Positions 1 through 11,400 of a DNA stretch of 64,000 nt are shown piece by piece. This stretch comes from Paralvinella palmiformis. Its lineage: Eukaryota; Annelida; Polychaeta; Terebellida; Alvinellidae. A program made the position numbers and the translations under genes. Below the pieces are notes generated by a model. It was not told the DNA's origin. It saw nothing but the letters and a program-made list of their open reading frames with translations, and searched no databases. The number at the start of each line of letters is the position of its first letter. Position 1 is the stretch's first letter. The stretch spans positions 310,001 through 374,000 of the forward strand of contig JAODUP010000006.1 of NCBI GenBank assembly GCA_025642065.1, written 5' to 3'.

Positions 1-1145
1 TTACGATGCAATAAAACGGTACAAGTTTATTAAACCAGGCTTCCCATGTCAAGATGAAATCACAAGAAATGTTCACGCCAACAGAATTTACTGATAAAAC
101 ACCTTGTCACACATTCATTTGTCCACAGTGAGCTACAACACAGGAGCATTGCTGTTGTAGTGCCAGACATTTAACAATACACTAATGAGGTAGATGTCAC
201 ATTGGCAGCCAACTACTTATTGGTCGCTTAATACTTCCTCACAGTTTGGTCATTGTTCTAGAAGCTAAACCTGGCAGATGATTTATGGACAATTTGATTA
301 TTTTCCCATTATTAAGAAGTGATAACCAAAAAGGATGTACACGAAATACAGGAGATGGCTGTTACACCACATCTATCGGCCTTGCCTTATTGCATCATTA
401 CTACATAAAGTCGCACTTGGCCCTGCCACAAATAAAATGCTCCATAATTAAAATGCCACAGATTAAGATCAGTTCTGCACATACAGTCAACAAATACACG
501 TACAGTACAAAAGAAAATCATCTCTCAGCGTATGTATTGGTGCCTTCTGTGTAAATAGTTCTCAAAACTCTGTATGCTGCCTCCAATGAAACGAAATCGG
601 TATGGATTAAATCTCCTACAAAATGTTGTCACAATATCAGATTACAAGACTTTCATTGCCTACCCACTACTTTATTGGACTAAATACATGATATATAAAA
701 TAACGACAATTATGATACTACACAAGTAGACACAGCCACACCACATCCAATCTAATGAATTTCGGATCAGGAACTACTTCGTAAATACTACCATCCAAGA
801 CAAACTACAATAAAACATGATAAAAACGACAGCTTACTATACACCTGGAAATGATTAAATGAACCCATTAACTTTAAACACTGATAACGAGTGAACTAAA
901 AGAACCACAATTTCGCATTGGAAATTTATACAATTGGCAACAATTACTTGACATTTCCAGCTATATAGTTTGCCAAAACGTTATGTTGTAGATGAACTCT
1001 CAATAAAATGTGTCGAAAAGGATGACTATATGAACAGTGGAACATTTTCTTCCATGACAGGACACCAACACGCAAGACAAACACAAATATCCATAGTAAA
1101 TAAGCAGAATGTCCTGAAACAATTGATGAGTAATCCCTGGTTTGT
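1..1145 (-). other. 3' flank / probable 3' UTR of histone H3.3
   Basis: This stretch follows the H3.3 stop codon on the minus strand and has no credible ORF. I see no histone stem-loop downstream of the stop, which fits a polyadenylated replacement-histone mRNA. TTTATT on the plus strand (AATAAA on the minus strand) occurs for example at 26-31 and near 672, so the true 3' end cannot be fixed. Confidence 0.4.
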
Positions 1146-1729
<584 letters not shown>

Positions 1730-2281
1730 TTACTCCAATTCCTTGAATAAATAATTACATGTTAGTACTGAATGGAAATAAAGAAGGCAAACACCTATAA
1801 CACAATCATTGTAATAATTCACCGCGTACATCAATACTTAACCAGCCGATCACATTTCTCCGAGTAAACTAATGGGAAAAACTTAAAATTGGGGACAGAG
1901 ATATCGAAATATCAGTTTTCCTGGTTATTACATCACGTCAACAAATGAAAAACATGTACAGATAGTTGATTCTGTTAGACTGACTATGTGTGTCTTGCTA
2001 CTGCTATCTCACATTTAAAATCAGAGCACACATTTAAGTAAACATGCAATACATAGAAATAAGCACAACATCCCGACACCGTGTTTCAAAATGGCGCCGG
2101 TAAACAAAGACAGCCGGCAAAAGTGCCATAACTGAATTACATTTAAAAAACGCCATTACTTCGATAAACCGGGTGTCAATTCTTCATGTTTTAATATCCT
2201 TGCTTTTCTACATATACTAAAATTGTATTTGTTGGTGTTGATATTGTCGTTTAAAACCAATACCGGTATATTTTCGCTCAC

Positions 2282-2325
2282 CTAAACAATATTTCAGATT
2301 TTCCCTCTTATTTCGCGCAACGAAC
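2282..2325 (-). other. Putative non-coding first exon of H3.3
   Basis: On the minus strand an AG|GTGAGC donor lies at 2282/2281, about 70 bases downstream of a TATA-like box (2354-2362). A TSS about 30 bases after the TATA box would give a 5' UTR exon of roughly 45 nt. It would splice to an acceptor near 1725, just upstream of the ATG. A 5' UTR intron is usual for animal H3.3 genes, but the TSS and the acceptor are inferred. Confidence 0.4.
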
Positions 2326-2353
2326 TCTGGTAAATTATCTCATTATGAATATT

Positions 2354-2492
2354 CCTTATATACCCAAATTGTGACGTCCCGTTGGCGTCCACTTGTGATA
2401 GGCCAGAAGTAGGCAAACCTACTTTCAGCTGATTGGACTAAATACTAGCATTCGATTGGCTATATGGACAACGATTGGCGTAATATGATTGG
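2354..2492 (-). promoter_or_regulatory. H3.3 promoter: TATA box, CRE-like site, four CCAAT boxes
   Basis: Read on the minus strand there is TATATAAGG at 2354-2362, a CRE-like GGACGTCA at 2372-2379, and four CCAAT boxes whose ATTGG complements lie at 2432-2436, 2455-2459, 2474-2478 and 2488-2492. Spacings are 23, 19 and 14 bases. NF-Y/CCAAT clusters plus a CRE are typical of histone promoters. The orientation fits H3.3 and not the plus-strand gene. Confidence 0.65.
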
Positions 2493-2699
2493 GTAAAAGT
2501 ACTGAACGCTGATAGGTCACATTTCGATCCCCAGTCTTGGGAATGCTTCGGTGTTTGTAAACACCGCTATTTAATTAATAAAGATAGAGTTTTTTTCAAG
2601 TGGCTCTTCATTTCAGGAGTTATATAATTATTAAGCTATTAATATCTCCATTTAATAAATGATTAATTATGCATAACGTGCAACTGATTCTGTTGCCGC

Positions 2700-2700
<1 letters not shown>

Positions 2701-2732
<32 letters not shown>
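2701..2732. repeat. (TG)n microsatellite
   Basis: About 15 perfect TG units lie just upstream of the H3.3 promoter region. Confidence 0.95.
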
Positions 2733-2734
<2 letters not shown>

Positions 2735-3182
2735 GATATAGTGTTAGAATAACAGGCGGTGAGGCGGGTATTTAATATATTTAATAAATAGGTATGTTAG
2801 AAACCATGCGCGCTGGCATCTATGAACTAGTAATATGGATGTATAATACGAGGCATGACATGCTATTAATTTAAATTCATATAAACACATATACCGATTA
2901 TATATACAATTTTATTCATATTTTTGTATAAATTTCTTTTCTTAAAAAAAAACCACATTCATCACACTGATTATAGATAACAAACAGATCGGTATATGCA
3001 TAAGATCCTGGACAACATGAAAATATTACAATATCTAGAGACTGGGATTTGTAACATTTCTACTAAAATATTGGGTGGTTGGTAGAGACGTGTTAATAAC
3101 AACAAGACTTACAGTGAAAGTCCTGAATTTAGTTGTCCTGCTAGAAAAATTATAATCGTCCAGTTTGATGTATAATCAGATT

Positions 3183-3212
3183 TATTGCTTAACGTATATA
3201 CGTTAAGCAATA
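3183..3212. repeat. 30-bp perfect palindrome
   Basis: The half-site TATTGCTTAACGTAT is followed immediately by its exact reverse complement. It lies in the H3.3-UNK intergenic region, with an (AT)n tract at about 3283-3309 nearby. Function unknown. Confidence 0.9.
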
Positions 3213-3726
3213 CATTATGGAATAGGAAATAATATTTTTGTTCGATAAAAGCTCTTAATGGCGATCAGTTACCTATAATTACGATATATATATATATATA
3301 TATATATATCACAAGGAAGTGTATTTATTTCAATAACGTACCGCATGAGGGCGACACTAGATTAGCATTTGTTCGATAAAAGGCCGAATGAGTATATTTT
3401 AAAAGGCCTACATATACAACCAAAGAGTGTAATATAACCTACATTTCGATGCTATACTACGAAAGACTGTAATATATAATAATATGCAATCTAAATTATA
3501 TATTACTTTACATTCTCTTTCTATTGATAATTATAATGTCGATATTGTAAAGCTATCTCACTAGCATCAGTCGTACATCAAAATCACAGAATATGAACAA
3601 TGGGGGAAAATGAAGTACGCGAGCTAGTACGTAGTTCATTGACAAATGTATGCAGATTTCATTTCATGACGTAATATCGAGAATACTCGAAAGTGTAACA
3701 CATCTTTCCTGTGTGTCTCCTAGATG

Positions 3727-3787
3727 AACTAGCCAACTTCTTCCTTATCTGTCGTCAAGGACAACAGCGCGGCAAGATGGAGCCCCG
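3727..3787 (+). other. Candidate alternative first exon of unkempt
   Basis: An ATG in strong context (GCAAGATGG) at 3777 opens an 11-nt coding piece, Met-Glu-Pro-Arg(partial). It ends at a consensus donor, CCCCG|GTGAGT, at 3787/3788. Its two-base overhang has the same phase as the downstream UNK first exon. Splicing to the acceptor at 8629 would read Met-Glu-Pro-Arg and then continue in frame into YLKEFRT. The left border is arbitrary. Without transcript evidence this is a hypothesis. Confidence 0.35.
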
Positions 3788-3980
3788 GTGAGTAATATTA
3801 GAACGATCAATGTCACAAAGTCTATTAAAGTCCAAGATGTTGAGGGGGTAGCACCATTTTATATACTCACTCATCCGTCATTGATGCGATGATTTGAGAA
3901 ATAGATAATTATTTAATCTAAACTACCCCGTAAGAGCGAAACGTTATGATACTCTATGTAACGTTTTGAACGGGGATATC

Positions 3981-4177
3981 GATGATGATGATGATGATGA
4001 TTGATGTTTTACGGCCACTTTTGTGCACATGATAGGCTAAATGGGCCGAGCAACTTCCAAAGGTAATGAGACGAAGTCAAAGACGAAACAACCTTCAGAT
4101 ATGCCCACGCCGGGATTCGAACAGGGGTGGTAGTGATCTGTGGCCCAGCACGCTACCGCTAGACCACGGAGGCGCCC
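3981..4177 (-). mobile_element. tRNA-derived SINE, family A
   Basis: On the minus strand it begins with a tRNA-like head: an A box TGGTCTAGCGG (plus 4156-4166) and a perfect B box GTTCGAATCCC (plus 4112-4122). It ends with the family tail ATGTGCACAAAAGTGGCCGT followed by (ATC)n at 3981-4000. Several other copies in the window share the same body and tail. Confidence 0.85.
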
Positions 4178-5996
4178 TAATGAAGAAATAAAATTAGAAA
4201 CTGAAAAATATATAGTACATTATTACAAAATTCAACTCTATTTTTATTTATTTTGTTGTTGTTGCTAAACTTGACGTCATATGTACACTGTATTCTATGT
4301 CAGTTACTAAGCGTTCTGTCATCATCACCACCCCTCCCTCGATACAACACCCATGGCCATATTAAAACATTTCTAGTTTAAATAAAGTTAGTAAACAACA
4401 GCGTTCAATCCTCAGTAAAGACATTTATAATTTTATAATGCTACTAGCTCGTCTGGACTTTCCCTAAAAGGTTGCATTACAATATATTTAAGAAATATCC
4501 TGCTACTTTAAAATTATAAAACTGTACGTAGAAAGTAGAAACATATTATGCCTTTTGTTTGATTGTGATTAAACGCCGTGTTTTTTGTGCTTCGTTCAAA
4601 CGTTCACAAATTTTCTAGATACTTTGATCACTTTAGTGACCACAAAACATTACGCAGATCGAATGTCTCCAAAATAATAGCAACTATAGCGGCTAACAAT
4701 TAATAATTCTGCGCGAACGTTATCGGATAAACGGACACCGACTGGTATAATTTTATGTCGGACATCATCATATTTATGCGGACAGGGCCGACGAATTTCG
4801 CATGCAAAATTCATCAACAAATGATCGGATGCAGTGAAAACTGAGGAAGCTTAGGAGGGATAAACAAGTCGGAAACGGTTAATTTTCAAATGGTGACGGG
4901 AAGAAAGAAACTCAGTTTATTAAGTTATTCCCCCTTCCTATTTCATTCACCCCTTCATTGTTCATTCCCCATGCTAGCGTCATTCGCATCCTATCGTCAT
5001 ATCCCCCCCCCCCACTCCCCCAAGATCATTCACCTTTGGATGGGAACCATTCACCAGTTTAATAAATACTTATCTAAAAAAATATTTCGATAATGACTTT
5101 ATCATGAATCAGCACTACTTGATGGTCAACATTTTGTATCTTTATAACAGTATACGTTTGGTATCAAATGTTAGCAAACATGTATTCGAATACCCAATAA
5201 AGGGTGAATTAACGTAGCCTTGATGATTGATGGCTTTGTGTGAGTCATGAACTGAAAGAACGCTACAACTAAACTTTAATGAGTATTTATTTCGGCCGTA
5301 ACACTGATATTTCCTTCTGCACAACTTCACTCTGGTGGTGGGTGACTCCAAACTTAGCTCCGTGTACAGCACTATTTATTACAATCAAAGGTCGCCGGTT
5401 AGCCATCTGCTATTCTGCTGCCATCTGACGGAAAGGCCGGAAAACGTTATCTTGGGATTTCCAGTCGCAACACCGATAAACAAACAACTCTGTAAATGTG
5501 TAAATCGTTTCGGTAATCGGACGCAGTACTTAAAATTACTTAATTACACTGTCATTCGATCAATGAGTGATATTATTTAGTGGATATGACACAGATAGTA
5601 GGCGCCGAGCAAAATCCCCTACCAGATATTATATTATACAAATGGACATCGCAGAGCATCTGAACATGCGGAAACGGCCACATCTGGTAGTGCTACCCGC
5701 ATTAGTACTGCTTTTATGACATCACATATGGAGTCCTACTTTCTAACCGGATGCCGAATAGACCTCGATAAGATAAACAGCTTGCGTGAGTCATTCATAA
5801 AAAAATACGGTGATATCAACTGCTGCCGTAAAGTGATTTATATAATATAAACCTGACATGTGAGAATTATCGTCCTGGACGAGAAATTTTCCTTAAAATG
5901 ATCGGCGATAATTTTTAGAAATACACGCCAATCATGCACTTGTCTCCTGAAACAAACATAGTAAAAACTCAGGATTTGTATGTATATGAAGTGTTG

Positions 5997-6173
5997 CTGT
6001 TTTACGGCCATTTTTCTGAACCTGGTATTTTATATGGGTCATCCCCGTCACAGATGATGGGAGAAATTGAAAACTCTGAAACATCCTTCAGACACAGCCA
6101 GACAGAGATTTGAACTGAGGCTGCAGAAGCTAATCTGCGGCTAACCGCACTACCAATAAAGCTATGGAGGCGC
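5997..6173 (-). mobile_element. tRNA-derived SINE, family A, diverged
   Basis: Same order as the copy at 3981: a tRNA-like head near 6130-6170 (GGCGCCTCCATAGC... on the minus strand), a decayed B box near 6107-6120, a body with CTGAAGGATGTTTCAGAG, and a tail resembling AAATGGCCGTAAAACA at 5997-6013. Confidence 0.65.
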
Positions 6174-6388
6174 CAGACTTGTATGTATGTATATATGATT
6201 TTGCACACGCACGCAAACACACGCTCATTTCTAATATTTGGCATTATTTTTCATATGTGCTAAATATGGCTACACTTCAAGTAGGCCTAGATTGTTGTGA
6301 CAGTCGTATGTGGTGACAAACAGCTTCATGGCACCTGTTCAGTTACAGAGGTAAATTATTGATTAAATACTTACACATGATGCGTAAC

Positions 6389-6411
6389 ACACACACACAC
6401 ACACACACACG
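6389..6411. repeat. (AC)n microsatellite
   Basis: About 11 CA units. Confidence 0.9.
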
Positions 6412-6615
6412 GTTGAACAAGTTGATTTATATAGACGACGGCTGAAAGCGATTTTATTTAATTGTGCAAGTTTTTATTACACAGCGACTTTCAAAACGAC
6501 GATTAATTCACAAGGAGGCGGCAAGACTTGTTTCGTCTGCACGTTGAACAACCCGTAATATACCAAAAAGAATCAAAAACTCTTGTAATTGTTGTACCGG
6601 TGTCTGTGGGAGTGT

Positions 6616-6852
6616 TTCATCCGATCTACTCATTTCCCTGGAGTGTTGCCCTTCGGCCGTATACATGTCTCATTGGTCACCTGCGTGGAGAATAAACAAA
6701 AATCACTTACTCCCGATGGAGAATCCAGACCACAGGGCACTTCAGGTCTGGATTCGAAACTCATTGCGTTACCTGTATTTGATGGATGGTTCACCCGATC
6801 ATATCTCTTTCCCGGAGTGTCGTTCTTCGGCCATGTATGCCTCTGGTGAGAC
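6616..6852. repeat. Internally duplicated repeat with an 11-bp hairpin
   Basis: Two roughly 60-bp direct repeats (about 6616-6675 and 6789-6852) share a CCCGATC...CTTTCCCGGAGTGT...CTTCGGCC pattern at about 75% identity by eye. Between them GAATCCAGACC (6721-6731) pairs exactly with GGTCTGGATTC (6745-6755). The ORFs read here on both strands are products of the repeat. Family not recognised. Confidence 0.6.
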
Positions 6853-7641
6853 AAGCACTGAAGCTGAATAATTAAAGTATCCATTCACTCATTCTGCCAA
6901 GGACCCCCCCCCCCACACACACAGTGAGACTTATAATAATGCCAATATGTGTACTAAATAGGCTCATCAACATAACAAATAACCAACATAATTACACAGT
7001 TCAGCTAACTAAGTACATAATTCAAGGAACGTAAACAATCAAACTTGGTATGAATTATGGTGAATATTGATCGAACGACCCCCCCCCACACACACGGATA
7101 TTACCATTAGAACGCCATGACGAGTGTATGATTGATTGATTACTTTATTTAACCCGATACCTGGGGAACTATGGGATGATCCCTTAAATTAGATAATTGT
7201 GGGATTCGACCTCACCGCATTCCCGACCCGGAAGTTTGCGGTGCAGTAAACTGCGAGGCATCGGGAGCATCCACAATACCACCATGAATTCTTTAAGTAG
7301 TATTTTTTGTTTACTTCAAGATCAATAATTCGTTTGTTTTATTTTATTACGAATGCAGTATGTTATTCTGATTAGTAGTAAATAAATGAACTGTTCATAT
7401 TAATATGTGCTATATTAAAACATGAGTGCCGACAATAATTTATTTGAGTTTGTGTGAATGTAAATGTGTGTTTTACATGTATTAATTACTTCTTGATTTA
7501 ATTCACTATTCAATATACTGCCTATACTGTTCTAAAATCATGAAAATTGCATGATATCTTGAATGAACTCAATAAACATAAACACGTTCAACCATATTGC
7601 ATTGTAATATATATAGCTTCACTATTTGTATGGATAACTTT

Positions 7642-7672
<31 letters not shown>

Positions 7673-7696
7673 GTACACTTTGGGTGTGTTTTATTT
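6853..7696. other. Intergenic stretch without recognised genes
   Basis: Contains short poly-C/CA tracts near 6906 and 7080, a repeat-like block at about 7128-7290 (TTGATTGATTACTTTATTTA then GC-richer sequence) that I could not assign, and a CA-rich tract near 7646-7675. No coding exon was recognised. Confidence 0.5.
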
Positions 7697-7880
7697 TATT
7701 GATTGATGTTTTACGGACACTTCTGTGCACATGGTAGGTTAAATGGGCCGAGTGACCTCCAAAGGTAATGAAGCGAAGTCAAAGATGAAGCACCCTTCAG
7801 ATATGCCCACGATGAGATTTGAACTCAGTAGTGGTAGTGATATGTGATCCAACGCGCTACCAGTTAGACCACGGAGGTTT
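7697..7880 (-). mobile_element. tRNA-derived SINE, family A
   Basis: Collinear with the 3981 copy. On the minus strand the head is CCTCCGTGGTCTAACTGGTA, followed by a decayed B box (GTTCAAATCTC), the GAAGGGTGCTTCATCTTTG body and the tail GTGCACAGAAGTGTCCGT. Confidence 0.8.
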
Positions 7881-7984
7881 CCCAATAAATTATGGCTACT
7901 GAATTGTTTTAATATTAAATTCACCAAAATTTCGCTTTAAATTTCAAATTATTAATGCTATCACACTAAGTTTCTTTTCATCCC

Positions 7985-7987
<3 letters not shown>

Positions 7988-8019
<32 letters not shown>
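7988..8019. repeat. (AT)n microsatellite
   Basis: Perfect AT dinucleotide run of about 16 units. Confidence 0.9.
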
Positions 8020-8403
8020 TAATATAGTGAGTGTGTGCGTGCGCGTATTTATTTCTGACGAGAATTGGTGGTTGGTGATGATGTGTATTTAATTAACGCC
8101 TACATTTAATTAGATGGGATGTATTCCGGTCCCCACTCGCTGTAAATCGTACATAAATGAATGTCATTACATTATTTGGCTTTGCTGTGAGTACCAAGCC
8201 CAAGGACAATAAAAAGGTATTAACATGTTGAAGATCCATGTATTTACTAACAGGCCATGATACAGTTTCATAGAAATAAAAACATTTTAGTCGTATTAAT
8301 ATCGTTCGTGACCACTGTCATACCACATGGCACTTCCGAATAAAAGAACAACAACCACAACAATAATAACAACAATGAACGAAGTCCATGTGACCTATCC
8401 CGA

Positions 8404-8446
8404 CCAATCACAGTAGCCCATATGAGTTGCGCAACTCAGATGCGCA
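8404..8446 (+). promoter_or_regulatory. Probable proximal promoter of unkempt
   Basis: Within 70 bases of the UNK ATG lie CCAAT (8404-8408), the perfect 14-bp palindrome GAGTTGCGCAACTC (8424-8437, C/EBP-like core TTGCGCAA) and an NRF1-like ATGCGCA (8440-8446). No TATA box is seen. The TSS is not determined. Confidence 0.45.
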
Positions 8447-8470
8447 GAGTAACATTTATTGACGTGCAAA

Positions 8471-11400
8471 ATGCCTGCCGAAACCCAGAACCCTACTGCT
8501 CAGACGGAAAAACCACACCATTACACGTATGTCAAGTATCATCTCAGTGCCTCATCGTGATCGATATCTTTGTGTGTTCTAGCATCGGTTGGACGTAAAT
8601 TCGTCATGCTTCTTCTTTCGTTTTGCAGTTATTTGAAGGAGTTTCGGACACAACAATGTCCCCTGTTCCTGCAGCACAAATGCACGCAACACCGGCCGTA
8701 CACATGTTTCCATTGGCATTTTATGAACCAGAGGAGGCGACGTCCAGTTAAAAAACGCGATGGAACATTCAATTATAGTCCGGACGTGTATTGTACTAAA
8801 TATGACGAAACGACAGGGATCTGTCCGGACGGAGACGAGTAAGTAAACAATTTGCTCCGAGCAGAATGCGTGCTTTCAAATTTTGGTGGGAATCTATCAT
8901 ACGGGTATTTGGAAATTAGCATGCTGGACGAATTGCGTCGTACTTTCTAATTGTAATAATAACAGTGGGAAAATATTTAATAGTTGTCACTGACGTTGGG
9001 CAGATCATTTCGCAAGGTGTGTTGGTGTTGGCGGGGTGTTTTATGTTTAAAAACCACCGAAGCCACATTTGACATCTTGTAAACAAAGATGGTCGCCATA
9101 TTGAATTTTTGATGAGTGAAGAGTTTTGAGAAGTAATCTTGTTTGAAGCTTTTTACGTTTTGCGAGTAATAGAGAGTAAAAATAAACGCTGTACATTTTC
9201 ACGACGCTGACACGCCAAGGGGTGTTTAAATTCATTTGTGCTGTCAAAGCTGTCCTGTTCGTGTTCTAAACAAACCAAAAATGATAACCATAACGACCCA
9301 AGACATAGCCAGGCCATGGCATAGGACGATAGGTGATAGGACATGCCTCACTTGCTTGCCGCATATTTGATGCCATACACACCAAAAAAAACCTATACGT
9401 ACAGAAATATGTCCTGTTTACAAAGAGCATGACATCCCTGCTTTGTCAATTGTTGATGATTTTATTAACTCTAATAGTTGCACATTTTGATAATGGAACA
9501 TAAATAATGAAAATATTATATAAGTGTTTGTAAATAAACCCCACTTTAGACTGGCAGACAACATGCAGGTGAATATAAATGTAGCATATATAATATATGG
9601 CTGAAAGAAGTAGACCACTCTACAGACAGGTGTGACTTGTTTTCTTTTTGAAGAAATTGTTTAGATTGTAGACGGAAGGTGAATACAGGTTTCACTGACA
9701 GCTCTTTATGTAACATCTTAGTGACCTGGACAACATTTACAAACTACTTATAATTCTGTCAATGACGGTTTATCTGAATATCTGTTTCAACTCTTGTCTA
9801 GCATTAAGTAATAGGAAAACTTAGCTATAACTTCTAGCTAATTTTTAGATATCTCATACAGGGTTGGCCTTTTTACCGATAAAACATGTTTTTTACATTA
9901 CATTGTAAGAAACTTTTATTTACTGAAAATTATGTGTAGTGAAACATTACAAGATTACAGTAAGAAACTGTATGACCAATGTCCAGTCATAAATATAATA
10001 AATTAAGTTTCAAAAAAATTAACAACAGGCGAGACTTTCAGTGTCATAAATCTTTTCAGTGGTCAGTCAACTTATGTAAGTAGGATTTCTATGTGTTGTT
10101 TTGCTTCTTTTATGCACTTGGATATGAAGTGAGAAGTTAAAAACCCAGTGATTTGGGGGAAATTAATTCAAAAACAGTGACAATAGGTGTTAATTGAATG
10201 CAATCTGCATTATAAATTGCTAAGTCTCATTACTGTTGCTGAACCCCCTCCTCACACATAAACACAGTTATAGGTGTTTTGGTGTCATTAGAATCTGTTA
10301 TTTGTTTGTACAAATATATTGATTAGGTGTTGAGTTAATGAAGATATCTAAATATAGTTGCCCTTGAACTAATCAGTCTGATCTATCAGTCCACCTCATC
10401 AGTGTTTCCCCTGTGTAAAAAGGAGCACAAGGTGATACAGGCTAGTGCCAAACGTGTGAAGCGAGTTTGATGAAATCATTTGATGTTTGCAACAAACAGT
10501 CAAAAACTTGATGATGGAGAACAATCACTCCAGTTCTGCAGTGCTCCCTGGCACAGTTAGTGCAGTGACCACTACCCGAGACGTTTTGGTGTCTTTTTAG
10601 AAAGTTGGTCTTTTACCTATTTAACATGTCGATATTTTACAAAATTGTGAAGTTTTTATTGCTAAAATAGAAAAAAGAAGTGAACAGGATAAAAATAAGG
10701 GTCAACAAGACCAATATTGCTATTTATTGATAGACCCATAATAATGTAGACGCCATGGTATTGATCGACCTGTTGCTTTTGTCTCTGTGTGTAGAGAGAG
10801 AGAGAGAAATTCAATTTAACCAAATAATAAGAACTGTAAAAAATACAGTCAAAGTGAGTTTAATATGTCACAGGCAAAGCACAATTATAATATACTGCAA
10901 AAAATCCTATTCCAAAACAGGTCACTGTTTCATGTTATAGTATGTCACCATTAGCGATAAAACAGGGTACCTGAACGGCCACAACTATGAAGTGATTGGA
11001 CAGCCAATAGCTGATGTCATTCATGTAGTCCAATGGCATCAGTTGTGCTTCATAAGTCACTATGAGCAACTTAAGAAGACTAAAATACCTTGTTGCTAAA
11101 AGTGCGATGTTGCAGAAACGTCAGTCATTTATGGCATCCTTTTGTACCACTTGCAGACAATGAAGCTTTGTGAAATATAAATATTGCGTCTGCATATCTG
11201 ATTATATAGCAGGGGAAACCCTGCTATATAACCATCAGTAGGAGTAGGCCCTATGTAGGAGATGGTACAACACAAATTGTGTGAGTAATAAGAGATAACT
11301 GACCCTGTTCACCCTACCCAAAGGATGAGTTTATTTGTACTGACATGTGAAGGTGCACCTCCCCCTGTCTCTGAGCTTTGTTAATTGGCTGCCAAGTTGT

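Noticed and set aside
4890..5093. Small ORFs between 4890 and 5580 on both strands
   Set aside because: No family resemblance, no splice or promoter context, low-complexity stretches.
10970..11065. Imperfect inverted repeat around GATTGGAC / GTCCAATG
   Set aside because: Arms are interrupted and short; not clearly different from chance.
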